Shown here piece by piece: positions 33,791 through 45,992 of a stretch of DNA of 64,000 nucleotides. The first letter of the stretch is position 1, and each line of letters begins with the position of its first letter. The position numbers were made by a program, and so were the translations under genes. Origin of the DNA: Fasciola hepatica (Eukaryota > Platyhelminthes > Trematoda > Plagiorchiida > Fasciolidae); NCBI GenBank assembly GCA_948099385.1, contig CANUEZ040000164.1:1812501-1876500 (forward strand). The letters run 5' to 3'. The notes below the pieces were generated by a model. It was not told the origin of the DNA. It was given only the letters and a program-made list of their open reading frames with translations, and did no database searches.

Positions 33791-35285
33791 TGGGTAGCAA
33801 GTTGAGAAATTCGACCCTTTCAAGATATCTCTACATTTATTGTCCGTACCGTACAGGCTGACCCCGTGTCCGGGATCGCTTCAGTTTGGTGGAATTTCAG
33901 TTTTAGTGCTGAAAAAACTGTCAGTAGTCAAGATTCAGGTAACCACAATGAATCAGGGGAGAAATTCAATGGAGTTTACTCAGACTGTTTAAAGATGAGA
34001 GTAGTCCTTGAGCGCCTAACCAGCAATTCATGAAGCACTATTGGGGAATACTAATGGAGTTTTTCTGGGGTAGTGGTTCGTTTTGTTGGTGCCACTTGAT
34101 GAATCCAGATGATTTAGCGCTTGATTTTCGTGTTTCTTCAACTGTCTTCCGTTCTGTTCCGAGCTTGTTAAATGTGCATTTTCCTAATGACTGAAAAACC
34201 GCTTCCCGTGGAGTTTGCCCATGGTGCGGCATACCATTGAGTTGTCTGCGCTTTGTCCAGGGAGTGCAATCCTGACTCGGGTCGATAATGGTCAGTGGAC
34301 GAATAACCGATCCTTTTCAGGTCCTTTTATTTAGGATTCAAATGCATTCATTGTTTATGACTGGTAAAAGACGGCGTAGAAATTGTCTACGTGATACATT
34401 TTTCAGTTATATTGTATAGGTGGCCTGACATGACATGCTTTCATCGACGATTCGTGACCTGATGAGTAATTTTTTCTCACTGCACTTCAACTTTCTTCAG
34501 GTTACAACTGAGAAAAATCAAAAATTAGTGGGTACTCAGCCTACAACTCTAACAAACAGAGAACTAGGGAATTTGTGCAGTCATGTATAAATTTTAGATA
34601 ATAAATAACACAATTTTGTGTGAAATGTATGTGCTTATACGAAATTTCCGTTACCGTGAATAAGCTCTCTCGAGGCAGATTCACAATCTATTGTGCAGAT
34701 GAACGAACAAGTGGTCGAGGAGCATTTAAGTCCTCTGGGGTACAAACACGTTTGCAGTCAGTGCACAAGGGATTCAGGTAGTTAAGTAGGAAATGTTTTT
34801 ACAGTAAACTTTAGGATCAAGAGGTGCAACGCTACCATCAGAAATGATAATTGAGAGTATGATTTTATACAGTCAAAATAGTTAGCTGTCTAATACTGAA
34901 TGCAGAAGAGCAGAAAGACTGACCGCGACGTAAGGAGGTGGGTGGATAAGACTAGCAATGAACTGTACGAGGTCACCTCTGTGTGTATTGGTGTGTATTA
35001 ACAGATTGTCAAAAAGAACTAAGATGAGGTGAATAACAGCCCCCAATGATCGCAAAAAATGCGTAATTCATTGGGACTAATTCTAAGTTTATCGGTTTCC
35101 ACTAACAATATTCACAAACATTAGCGGATAATTGTTTCCCACCTCTGACAATTAGAAAACTAGAGGAAAGCTTCAGTTATGTGTAGTTGTACGGTGTTTA
35201 ATAACACATTATTGTCACACATTCCTGTAGACAGGCGAAGTTTCAGTTACCTCGGATAACGTGGGTTTACAATCGAATGCACAGG
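33791..35285. other. Unassigned sequence
   Basis: A/T-rich, with only short reading frames and no similarity I can name. A CTGATGAG string at 34449 was examined and is not part of a hammerhead fold. Confidence 0.35.
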
Positions 35286-36850
35286 TTGCCATTACGACGA
35301 GACTGCACCTTGGCGTTGTGTGATGGTTTGCGTGCCTCCATGACCAAAAGCGCTATGCAAGATGGCTTCGTTAAGCCGGAGATGCAGTCATGCCTGACGG
35401 GTCAGTGGGTAGAGGCTAGACGAAATGGAGTCTCAGAACCAGTTGATGGACAACATCTGGTTCTAACCACTATAACCCTGGAGAGGCCACTCCAACGAAT
35501 AAACACAGAGAGAAACAGTTTGCCGGTCTAAAATCCTCCACTAGATGGACGTAGGAGTGGAGTACCTGTGGTTTCTCTCGACGGTGGGAGAAGTGATCGC
35601 ACTTCATTTGGCAGCCCGCCTAAGCTGAACAGCCCCCTGTGCAAACGATGCTGCCCCGTCCACGTTCCGCTTGCTCCATTGGATGCATGAGGCTAAGGAC
35701 TGAATCCGAAAGGCGGAACGATAACGAAGCTCCAGCGAAGACAAGACAAAAGCATGCAGTACTCAGGTCCCACGTGATAGATCTGAAGAATTTCCTTCAC
35801 GAGTTCTTCGGTCACGTTCCCGTGCTGGGTTAACGCCCTAATGTTTTCACTGTGAACTTGTAGCTCTCGGAAAGGGTAGCAAACTAAAGACGGGAAAAAA
35901 GAGAATCCATTCCCCGACCCAAGCATCCTCTTCACTTAGCTGCTTTCAACGTCCCCACACTTTGCCAAACGGGGCAACAGGCTGTTTTAGCCAGGACTCT
36001 TGAAACCTTCAACATAGACGTGTGTTGTGTCTCCGAAACACACATAAATGACCCAACTTCACTGTTAACACTTCACTTCCCAGATACAACCTCAGCCTCT
36101 CATTTAACTGTTCGCGTGTCGGGTGATTCGGTGTCTATTGCTCGTGGTCAGGCTGATGTTGGCATCGCTCTCAGCATGAAGACTGAGCGTGCACTGCTCG
36201 ACTGGAGCCCAGTCAGCAGCCGTCTGTGTATAGTTCGGTTGAATTGTTCTGTGCATGTCAACAGCACTAGACTGAAGCGTCGATGCCTGTTTATCGTTTC
36301 TGTGTATGCCCCAACTGACAGTAGCTCCCCTGAGGCTGAAGACGAGTTCTACCATGATTTGTCTCAACTGCTCTGAAGTGTGCGCTCTACGGACATGATG
36401 GTTGTTGCTGGTGATTTCAATGCCTAATTCGGAAACCTAGACGAGACGGAGAGGAATATGGGAGGCTAATATTGCGTTCCAGCCGATCGAACTGATAACG
36501 GTGATCGACTCATTCAGCTATGTTCCGACCATGGACTGTTCCTAGCGAGTACAAATTTCTCTCACAAAATGCGACACCGACTAACCTGGCGTTCTCCTGC
36601 GACTTCACAGCGTTGGACTCAGATCGACCATATTGCTGTTGGTTACCGCTGGCGCGGATCAGTTCAGGACTGCCGATCATTTTCGTCCACGTCTGTAGAC
36701 AATGATCAAGCTCTTGTTCGCGCGCACTTCAGCTTGCGCCTTGTTGGTGGCCGAAGCGACGCCTCGCAGCTGCTACTGGACGATAGCCAACGATCTGCTT
36801 TCCGAACAGAATCATCCACCATGTTATCGATGCCAACCACCAATACTTAA
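35286..36850 (+). mobile_element. RTE-clade LINE (family C), leader and endonuclease, 3'-truncated
   Basis: The 5' end CCATTACGACGAGACTGCAC is related to the RTE-B 5' end. The endonuclease reads from AAFNVPTLCQTGQQAVLART (about 35943) through CCVSETHIND (catalytic Glu in SETH), LLDWSPVSSRLCIVRLNCS, FIVSVYAPTDSS, VVAGDFNA (about 36403-36426), ADRTDNGDRLIQLC, STNFSHK and TQIDHIAVGYRWRGSVQDCR (about 36615-36674) to a DQALV block corresponding to the SDH motif. Two or three stops and a frame change break it, and RT is absent. It keeps the YRWRGSVQ segment that is lost in RTE-B copy 3. Confidence 0.85.
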
Positions 36851-37213
36851 ATTTTCGTTTAAAGGACTTCCAAAAACAATCGTCATCGTGTTTGCAGTCA
36901 ATGAAATAGGAAGAAGCAGAGAGCTTTTCCATATAAAGGAATTTGTCCGTTCAGTCCATATTCGGTCAACAGATCTCGGATATCGTCGTGCGTTCATTTC
37001 TCCCTTACATGACAACTCGGCCTCCTCGGTTAGACACGGTGTTAAAAGAGACACGGATACCTAGAAAGATGGAAAGCTGACGATTGCTACTGTAATACTT
37101 TTAGTAGTCAATTCAGTATCACAAAAGCGATTTATACGAATGGCTGGTTAGAAAGTTCAGTGGCTTTCAGTCAGCGTTGTTGAGTTGGCACCAAGCTTGA
37201 TTTCAGGCAGCAA
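36851..37213. other. Unassigned sequence
   Basis: Follows the truncated RTE-C. A 120-aa open reading frame spans 36702-37064 but its first part is an RTE shadow frame and its second part matches nothing recognised. Confidence 0.35.
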
Positions 37214-37285
37214 ATTATGAACGACCTAAGTGCCGTAATGCGATGAAGTTACACGGATATATATATACATATATATATATATTGA

Positions 37286-37488
37286 TAGTAAGTAGTATGT
37301 TAACGTGTGGACAAAATTTCCCCGGAAGCACACGACCGGTTTCGCGGTTGTTGCCGCTCATCAGGTATGCGTACCCGGTACTCCTCTGCCCACTCGTCTT
37401 CATACTTGTACACTCCGATGTTATATGTTCACTAGAATCTAATTTGAATCGTCTGGAGTGTGAATGGATACTCTTCATTGAAGAGCCC

Positions 37489-37491
<3 letters not shown>
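37286..37491 (-). repeat. Hammerhead-bearing repeat unit between TA microsatellites
   Basis: On the minus strand it aligns with the monomer at 27550-27710: CCATTCACACTCC...CGATTCAAAT, AGTACCGGGTACGCATACC and CTTCCGGGG are shared. Only about the last 60 percent of a monomer is present. Confidence 0.75.
37322..37378 (-). ncRNA. Type I hammerhead ribozyme motif, core intact
   Basis: Read 5'->3' on the minus strand: outer stem I CCGG (37378-37375), internal loop GTAC, inner stem I GCATAC (37370-37365), CTGATGA (37364-37358), stem II GCGG (37357-37354), loop CAACAA, CCGC (37347-37344), GAAA (37343-37340), stem III with the palindrome ACCGGT (37340-37335), cleavage base C (37334), inner stem I' GTGTGC (37333-37328, pairing all six positions with GCATAC through one G-U), spacer TT and outer CCGG (37325-37322). 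All invariant core bases are present. The two-base-pair stem III is characteristic of small metazoan repeat-borne hammerheads, which often act as dimers (family knowledge). Confidence 0.88.

Positions 37492-37570
<79 letters not shown>
37492..37570. repeat. TA dinucleotide microsatellite
   Basis: A nearly pure TA run of about 80 nt with one CATTA interruption; a shorter one lies at 37255-37285 on the other side of the hammerhead unit. Confidence 0.95.
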
Positions 37571-37572
<2 letters not shown>

Positions 37573-38178
37573 CGTATACATGTATCGTATATCATATATG
37601 CCCAGAAGGTATGTGGGGGCATTGCGGTTGCTAGGCCAATACTGGGCCAGAACATTACCACTTGAGGATGCAAATCTTGTCATGCTCTTCGTGCGAAGGT
37701 GTCACGCACAACATTAGAACCGAATGATTGTATTTTTCGCGTGGCATAATCAATAGATTGTTGTGTTAACGGTGACCAAACGGGGTGATGCACGTGCACC
37801 GCACCGCACCTGCCACCCGTTCTATCATGTGCGGCCAGGTTTTCGGCGATAAATTGTCCACTGCTGCTTTTTTGAAAGGGGGGGGGGGCTCTACGTATTT
37901 CATGAGCTTACTTTGCAGTCTCTTTGAGAGGAAGGTTATTTGGACCGACGAACAACAAGGTTTTAGGCGAGTAATAGGAGAAAGCTAGGCCCATTGAGGA
38001 GTGACGACTTTGAAACAGTTCTCATTTCGGGTAAGTATTCTCGGATGCTCAGTCAGCACCTCCATTTGATCCACGACATTAGTAAGAGTAGTAGTCTGAT
38101 AGTATTATTAGTGTATTACACTACTCGGTAGTATTATGAACGACCTAAGTGCCGTAATGCGACGAAGTTACACGGATA

Positions 38179-38459
38179 GTTCAAGGTTAGATAGAGCAAA
38201 AACTGTAAGGATATTCAGCATGTAGTAAAACTCTCCCATAGAAACAGTACTGAATTATCGTTGAATGTGTATCAATAATGCAGAGCAGAAATTCAGTTGT
38301 ACTCCAATTATTTGAGTGTTGAATCAAATCCTAATCAAAACGAGCAAACGACGATCTGGCATGTTTCGTGCAAACACTCGTAGCTGTGCATGATAGTTTA
38401 AAAGCTTCGGGCCACATTCAGGACCCATTCACCACCACTGGGTGGAATCGAGATTAAAT
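38179..38459. other. Unassigned sequence
   Basis: No gene or repeat recognised between the second 46-bp repeat and PLE-3. Confidence 0.35.
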
Positions 38460-39443
38460 TAAAAATCGTAACCTTTTTGAAAAATTTTACAGTCAAAAAC
38501 ACAGCGTTGTCAGTAGAAATTTTTATTAGCCAACGTTTCGGTTATCGCGGGTAACCTATTTCAAGGCAAATTTTCAATCAAATGATTCTGAGGTAGTTGT
38601 CACAAGCCAACAGATGATTCAATCTGCGTGTGTGTGTGTGTATGTGTGTGTTACTGCGAGCATGTTCATTGTTTAGTGTGCGGTGGTTAGAGGGATTGGG
38701 CATCAGCTTCACTTATTCCCATTATCAGTGTCACTTATCTTGGGGTCATTTGAGGCCAAAGTAAAATTCCGATCATCATCATCAACGAGCATAGAGCTGT
38801 TCAGGTTGTTGATACACCCGCTCCGTCGTTCCGGGTAATGCAATGTAGGGTGAGCGCTGATTGTTAGGGCTTCGGTATACAGGCGCTCTGTGTACTTTCG
38901 AAATCCGAGTTGGAGAACTTTGGTATTGTCATAATCAATTTCGTGTCCTTCGGCAATAGCATGAAGTGCGATCGCTGTGATGGATAGTGGTTGTCTTGGA
39001 GGACGCTGTTTAAATACTTCATTTCTTCTTCCTGAGTGGCGTGGTCAATACAATGACTTTAGATTCGATTTACTAGAGACGAAACAAGTGCCCGTTTTAC
39101 ACATTGAGGATGAGCTGAGTCAAAGTGTAAATATCTGTCTGCGTGTATAGGTTTTCGATAAACGGTGACAATGAATTTCTTACAGTCGTTAACCCTCAGG
39201 CGACAGTCTAGAAAGTCGATGACTCTTTCACTGTATTCTGTTTCTAGCGTGAATTTATTCGAGCCACATTGAATGTTGAGACAACAGAGGAAATCATCTT
39301 TGTACTGAGATTTGATAACAACAAATGTGTCTTCAACGTATCTTAGATATACACGTGGGGGATGGTGGAAGGAGGTTAGTACTTTGGATTCAAGTGAATG
39401 TAGAAAGAGGTTGGCAATAATTGGAGGCACAGGAGATCCCATC
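38460..39443 (-). mobile_element. Penelope-like element (PLE-3), 3' half
   Basis: The minus strand begins at MGSPVPPIIANLFLHSLESK (39442), passes the catalytic box region YLRYVEDTFVV (about 39354-39322; the usual VDD reads VED), FLDCRLRVNDCKKFIVTVYR and KPIHADRYLHFDSAHPQCVK, and stops at 39059. Further 3', AIAEGHEIDYDNTKVLQLGF (about 38967-38908) and RKYTERLYTEALTIS are the C-terminal part of the GIY-YIG endonuclease; the EN core between them appears deleted. A PLE-type 3' end (GGTTACCCGCGATAACCG) lies near 38540. The 5' end is cut exactly at the start of the large inverted repeat. Confidence 0.85.
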
Positions 39444-41233
39444 CCTTCATAATCACGATCTTCTTGCTACCTCAGTTTGCGTATTTCCTGATCTGAGTGA
39501 TTTTGATACGTTCTATCAGTTCGACTATTGCAAATACTACAGCTCCATAGTCTGCCATTTCTTCGTTCGTACACCGGCATATATTTACCATAGTGTTCCC
39601 GTAACTTTACCCGGTTTGCTGAAAGAGAACTACACCACTCTTCATAGGGGTTTGCGCACCATCACTCTTGTTCCTGGAATAGCCATCATATACCTTATAT
39701 CAGACTTATATTATAAGCATATTACAACATCCGTTGTATTTGCTGCAAAGATCATCACTGACTGTTCCGACCCACCACATTGCGACCCCTTTCTTAGCCA
39801 ATCCCACCCTTTGACCCGTTCCGTGTTTCGATCATTTCCTTCAAGATAACCGTTCTACAGAAATTCTTCGGTTCCGTTCCTTGCTTTTATTTGAACAAAC
39901 GTGGAGGACGTTTTGTATGAACTAATAACTTATTTTGGCGTGCATCATGTTTGCTCATTTTTTATTGACGACTGAAAAGCACCATAAAATCAATCTCAGG
40001 TAAGTGTATAACAGTAATTATGATAATGATAATAATAATGGTTAAATTATAAATAAGATGTGCGAGAAAGGGTTTCAACTAAATACTAATACAGGAATGG
40101 GTCACTTAAAAGGTGGAATTTTGCACACAAGATAGTGCAAATGGAATATCAGTCAGTATCTCTCTGACCAAGGTTGTCGTCCTCATTCGATGTGCGGATA
40201 TGCACGAGTTCAACCCTCTAACCTTATGAGGAGTTTGTTCCCGTGTAATCTTTACTCGGAGATTCCGTTACTGGTGACGGGAACAACTCTGCACAAAACA
40301 CGACAGTATGTAGTGACTCCGATTCCCCATCAATGCGAACGAGACGTAGCACATCAGAACTCATGTTGTTCCGGTTGAGTATATCAGTATATCGATATAA
40401 CCAGACCACATGGTGGTTGACTAGTACAACACCTACCAAAATTGCTGCATATTTCTTCATACATCAACTCGTGTGTTGTAACTTGGTCTAACGATAATAG
40501 ATACTCGTAACTGGGGTCTTTTCTTCTGCTTTGTTGTATCACGACTTTCGGATTTGGGGAAAAAGAAAATTTCCAAAAACCGATAATCTGACTCGTCGTG
40601 CTTGATAATAGGAAGTCCTGAGTTAATTGTGCATCCTCTCATCCCTGAGGTAGTATGGGATCTCAATCGAAGTGAGGAGAAGTTTGCTTGTAATCTTCAC
40701 CCGTAGCAGTTTTTGCTCCTATCACAACTGCATCCATAAATTGGTCGACAATCCAGCATCAACGTTATCCAATGACTGATCTCTGTTGTGAGGGTATGGT
40801 CTGACACGTCGTCCATAGATGGTTTAGTCTCACTGGCAGACAATGCGTCAGCACCGGCCCCTACCGAGCCCACGAAATCTCGAGAAGCAGGACAGCCGAT
40901 CGATGACATGAATTGGTGAACGAGAGATGAATCCTGTCAGCGGCATCTAAGCCTCAAAGGGTAGTTGCCCACACCAGTGGGACCGATGTGCTATGTGCGA
41001 CTAATGGGTATGTGGACTGACTATCTAGATATATTCTTTGTTTTTTTACAAATGAAACGAAAAGAGTTGGAAGGCTGAACTGATTTGTCGCTGCAGTTTG
41101 TGAGAGGGTAAAAAGCATTCATTATAATTGTAATTTGGTTGCAGTTTTGACCGTTGAGGTTTTGAATGCCTAGACGGAATTACAGTACTTCTGTGTATGT
41201 GCATGAATCGCTATGTATGAAGGTATGTATGAA

Positions 41234-41275
41234 TGGATGGATGGATGGATGGATGGATGGATGGATGGATGGATG
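41234..41275. repeat. GATG tetranucleotide microsatellite (left arm)
   Basis: About ten GATG units; the right arm (51147-51202) and third copy (62046-62085) carry longer or mixed versions, GTAT plus GATG in the third copy. Confidence 0.95.
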
Positions 41276-41689
41276 TAGAGTCCGTTTGCAAATTCCGGGA
41301 ATACCCCACTCCAGTCGAAATTCTCTCACGGTCGAATTCCAAATTTATGCAATTCAGGCCATTTTCAGAAGCCCAAAATGCACAATAGACACTACTATTT
41401 TGGTGTGTGAGAGAGAGAGTGGTGGCAGCAATATCAACCGGTACTCAGCCGTATGTCAGGATTTCGACTGAATTGAGGTGATGCCAAAATTTCGGACAGA
41501 CTATACACATGAATGTTCATGTGTACATATATAGGTAAACATATATACCGTTCTCTTCTGAGTTCCATGATAGATAAACACAACTTTTTGGCCACGTAAT
41601 TTACATCCTATGAGACGTTTCTGTTTTTGGTGATATTGTCTATGAAATATAACCATGTTATATTTGTTCAATCAATTACTTCTTGTCCA

Positions 41690-44600
41690 CTATTAGTCAC
41701 ACGCACGCACCTTTGCATCTGACCTTACCGTTCACTCAGTCACATTTTGCTACGCACCGGAGGCTTTGCTTGGCCCGGGTCGATTGCGTGTACAACTTGC
41801 GATTCCTGGGTTTTGCAGACTTGCTTGCTCGTGCCGTAAAGAATGGATTTCTCGCATTCTCCGTTATTCGGTAAGAGCGAATACCACAGGTCATAACGAC
41901 AAATGCTTGTACAAACCGGTGTCATTTTATTTCGGATGTTATTCTGGCCACAAAATCAATGAATGGTTTTTCTTCGTTCTCGCACGTTCATGTGGTTTGC
42001 CTACAGGTATCATGGCTAAACCCGCACATTGCTTACTCCCTCTCGTATTGATCGGTGGCAGGACAGGAATTCCACCTACAAGACCGGAGCCAGGGTGGTC
42101 ACACGTGTCAACTCCACTTCGTGTGGTAAGTCTGAGGTGGTTTATTCCTGTTTAACGGATCGTGTTGACCACTTAGTTATGCGGTACAATCCTATATTTA
42201 ATTGCCACACAAACACTGTCATGACAAACTTATACGTAACTCAGTTTAGCACACAGAACGTTATTTCATCTTGCTATGACTGTTCTTTTTACTTTTGTGG
42301 TTTTCTTTGTTAGATGGCAATTAGCACATCATGGTGTGCGATTTTAATCATGCTTCAACCTAACCCGTCACAGCGTTTCATCCAACTGATCTTTGTGTTC
42401 CTGAAACCAGAACGAACTCTGTTTTAGACAGGACTAGCACCAATCATCCTGAATTATTCTTTCTTCAGTTGTGTGCACCTGTCTCAACCAGTGACCATTG
42501 TCTGTCTGCTTCTGTTGACGCCCAATATATGCTTTGGGTCTGCTTTCCACTCTTTCAAGCAAACCAGCCAAATAAAAATCCGTCCCCGTCCGTAAAGTTT
42601 CACGTGACAACATTCTTCTTCTACAAAAGTCCTTTTCTCATGCATTTTCCTGATTTTCCTTCGAAGTGTTATTACGCAGCAATGTAAAAATTTTCATAGA
42701 GACGATCAATTAAATTTAGGACCTGTGCTGCACTTCAGAAACCCTCTTTCTCTATTACGGCCGAGACACTTCTCCGATGTTAAAATCTTTAAAGAGGAGG
42801 AAGGAGTATTTCTACGAAACTTGGGATATTTCGAAACTAAGACACATTTCCCTTTTGATAAAGAAATAAATTAAATGCACTGACTGGCTGCGTGCTAGTC
42901 AACTACTATGTAGCCACAACAGTAACCGACCATAGCTAGGTATTCGGCTTCTCTGTGGAAAGAAAACGAAGCAAGTGAACAGTGCTGCGGACGTCGACAG
43001 TAGGAACAGAGCATTCATCCAACCATCAAATGACTCCCCAATTGCATTCATTCCAGAAGATGGTGTGCACGTAACCCCGTTTTCTACAAACTAAGTGTTG
43101 AAACTTCTTCGTATTTCCAAAATAACCTCAGGTTACGAGCCTGATGGCGTACTGTCATCACTTTTGAGACCAGGTGCAGTCACTCTGACCGATATATTTA
43201 CTTACCTCCTAAACAAATCTTTGTGCCCGTTTTCTATTCCAGACTGCTTCAGATCTGTCAAAATTCTTTGTGCACCCAAACCTCGTAATTCTAGAGTCAT
43301 AGCTAAAACCTTTCGTCCCATTTCTCTAAATTCATCTGGTTTTAAACTTTCAGAGCTTGCCATTCTTAAACGTTTGAATTCTTCTATAAACTCTCCCGAA
43401 GGCCCCTTACAGATTGCTTATAAATCGAACAAGTCCACTGTGGATGTTATCGCTTCCCCAGTCCACATTATAACCAAATCCTTGAATGAATCAACGAAGT
43501 CTGTGATATGTGCTTTTCTAGACTACTCTTCTGCTTTATATATTCTATTCCGCGGTGTCTCCTCTTCCGTAAACTGTACGGCTGTCCCAAACCTTTATTG
43601 GCATGATTGTCTGACTATTTTACCAACAGAACTTAGTTCACATGACTAAGTTTCAAAACATCCAAACCTTTGGTGAATAATTCAGGAGTCCTTCATGGGC
43701 CTGTTTTTCTCCTCTTTTTCCATTTTCCACCTATATTAGTGATCTTTCATCCAGTTTTTCGGCACATTTATCTAAATATGCCGATGATGTGACCCTTCGT
43801 CATGCTGTTTCTGTAACCCAGAATTGCAATAACTTTTCGAGCAATCTGTGCCACATTTGATTTTCCTTTTCGATCTGGCTTATTTTTGAATTTTTCCAGA
43901 TGCCCGAAAGATATATTTACTCTTTCTCGATCAGCTTATGCCTCTGATCCATCTGCCATTTCCACAGAACCGCTAAGTAGATTGGGTTCTGTCAAATAAA
44001 TAGGAATCACTATTAATGCAAATTTGAAGTGGTCATCTCACATTTCAAATTGTGTGAAGAAACTACGCCGGCTACCTTACCAAATCCGAAAACTTCGACG
44101 TTTTAACTTTAAACAGAGTAGTATTTCCCTTTCTGTCTATCAATGTGTTTTTCTTGTTCAACTTTACTTTTCCCCTGTTATTTTTGCTGGCCTACTGAAG
44201 AAAGATGTTAAAATTCTTCGTCGAACTATCTACTAGGCTATGCGAACTAAACCTGACGGCATGTGAAAAGTTAGCTCACGTGCGCATGAAGAGGAGATGC
44301 TTTGAAAGACGTTGCCAAATACCTCGACATCGAGGTCAACACATGCCATGCTATTGCGGCTACAGGCCGGGAAGCACTATTCACGCATGGGCCCTACAAG
44401 ACGAAGTTCAGTGAATAGTTAATCGTTAAGGAACTTCGATTTATCTGGACGATCTGACTGTCGCTCTCCTGTCATATGTTAGTTAAATTTTGGAAGAGAA
44501 CCTGAAACGCGACGGGCCGCTTGCGTGAGAATTTGAACCTCACACACCTCTATTTATATTACTGCCACAGTTATAATCCGCCAGCATTTTTAGCGCATCT

Positions 44601-44980
44601 ACATCGACCTGGCAATCAGCACTGGAGTTATGGGGATCCATTCGAACGACGTACTACCTTATGAGTAAATTGGCATTGAACCGAACTTGAGGAGCAACTC
44701 TGTGTTACCGGTTTGAAATCGATTTGCTGAACATTGTGGGCAAACTGTGAGTCACCTTATTCCACTCCTATTAGGCAATATTTCTGTACACTAGCATTTG
44801 TTAACACTGTGTTTTCGTCTCCTTTCTTTATCGAGACACCATATAATTTGTTAGCCCGACGTGATTCACCCAGAACTCCCAAGCTTTCTCCTAGGCTTTT
44901 GTACCTGATATTACTAATATTATTATTACTATTATTATTGATATTATTTTTACTATTATTTCGATTCTTTTTTTCATAGA
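41690..44980 (+). mobile_element. Jockey/CR1-like LINE in left arm (endonuclease and RT, decayed)
   Basis: Endonuclease C-terminal part: a GDFN-like MVCDFNHA (about 42329-42354) followed by LCAPVSTSDHCLSASVDAQY (42463 onward), where the SDH triad motif is clear. RT: SKITSGYEPDGVLSSLLRPG (about 43113-43172), CAPKPRNSRVIAKTFRPISL (43272-43331), YKSNKSTVDVIASPVHIITK, VICAFLDYSSAL (first catalytic Asp block), and in another frame KYADDVTL (43774-43797), the catalytic box. The 3' end has a TTA/ATT-rich tail (44900-44965). Stops and frame changes are frequent, so it is inactive. Clade placement within Jockey/CR1/I is uncertain. Confidence 0.8.
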
Positions 44981-44984
44981 TCTC

Positions 44985-45430
44985 ACACCTGATGACAATA
45001 CTTATTTTGAGAGTGGCACCAACAGAGATTCTTTAAAGTCCCCAAGTTTTGGCCCTTCAAATCCCCGCGTATGGTGCATCCAGGCCGAGGCTTATTCCCA
45101 CTTTCGCAAAATTACCTCTGAGGCCACCATGTTCTCCTGTGTTGTGACACAAGTTTCCACCGAAATAGCCCATAATGCAACTGACCTCATAAACCCGATG
45201 GCAGCAGGTTCTCCATATGGCAAGCTTAAGGCGGCAGTGCTAAGGCAAACGACCTCATCGGATGAAGCTCGCCTACAACAGCTGTTGGCGGAGTTGTGCA
45301 GAGTTAGGCGACCGCACTCTATCCCAACTTCTGTGTGATATGCGTTCTCTCGATGCGCGGCATCTTTCAGTCTCGTTTGTATCCCGCGTTTGTGCCTGAT
45401 ATCTTTCTGCCCTCAGTGCCTTTCTGCTCG
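44985..45430 (+). mobile_element. Ty3/gypsy gag fragment in left arm
   Basis: Reads SLKSPSFGPSNPRVWCIQAE (about 45033-45092), AYSHFRKITSEATMFSCVVT, QVSTEIAHNATDLINPM, LQQLLAELCR, then after a frame change GDRTLSQLLCDMRSLDARHL (45309-45368). This resembles the capsid domain of flatworm Ty3/gypsy gag proteins (PSNPRVWF.QAEA.F ... LP.EIA ... LQQLL). It directly follows the LINE tail, so the LINE may have inserted into, or been joined with, a gag sequence before the unit duplicated. Confidence 0.75.
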
Positions 45431-45435
45431 AATAC

Positions 45436-45929
45436 ACGAGCACATGCCTGATGATCAAACAACTGTTGATTGGTTGTAGAATGGTGACAGTGACAAATGG
45501 TACTTGCGCCTGTCATACGCATAATAAGACTCAACCCTGATCTTGAATTTCTCCGTCAATGTGCGTTACGACAATTACTTTCAGTTAAAATGCGTGACTT
45601 CTACTCAAAATCAACTTGGTTCCCTTTCAACGTTTGGTGAACACGAACGGAGATTGTGCGCCCACCGGTCAACCTCCAAACATGAGTGGATTATAATGAG
45701 CAGGCCTTCCAATACAGTAGTCCGGACTCACTAACGATCCTAACTGTCAGCTGATACTCTGACCCAGCAGGATGCCAATCTATTCACACACCATTTTGCA
45801 CGAACCTGTGCGCTGTAGTTAGTCCTCTATGGTATTCTGGGCTCAATCTAAAAATATTTGCAGCCTGAAAAAGGTGTGTTAATTTACGTGAAAAGTGTCG
45901 ATCTTTTTAATCAAAAGCCTTGCTTCAGT

Positions 45930-45992
<63 letters not shown>

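Larger units (their letters stand above)
37214..38178. repeat. 46-bp direct repeats bounding a 0.87-kb segment
   Basis: 37214-37259 and 38133-38178 are the same 46 bp (starting ATTATGAACGACCTAAGTGC) with one difference (CGATGAAG against CGACGAAG). Between them are a TA repeat, a hammerhead-bearing unit, a second TA repeat and unassigned sequence including a G run at 37879-37887. Confidence 0.85.
39444..45435 (+). repeat. Left arm of a 13.5-kb inverted repeat
   Basis: This 6.0-kb segment is the reverse complement of 46984-52975 with a few percent difference; paired coordinates sum to about 92419 in the inner part and about 92436 in the outer part. It holds, in order, unassigned A/T-rich sequence, a GATG microsatellite (41234-41275), a 22-bp palindrome TACACATGAATGTTCATGTGTA (about 41503-41524), a LINE and a gag fragment. 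The outer end is a sharp join to PLE-3. Confidence 0.93.

Noticed and set aside
34440..34490. CTGATGAG at 34449 as a third hammerhead core
   Set aside because: No GAAA follows at the right distance and no stem I or stem II pairing could be found.
39421..39849. 142-aa open reading frame at the start of the left arm as a gene
   Set aside because: It begins in PLE-3 antisense sequence and crosses the junction into the repeat arm. The right-arm mirror is broken at the corresponding place, so no coding constraint is evident.
41230..41280. [12 protein letters not shown] reading frames over the GATG repeats as a repetitive protein
   Set aside because: Translation of a microsatellite; present in all three arm copies with different repeat numbers and no coding context.
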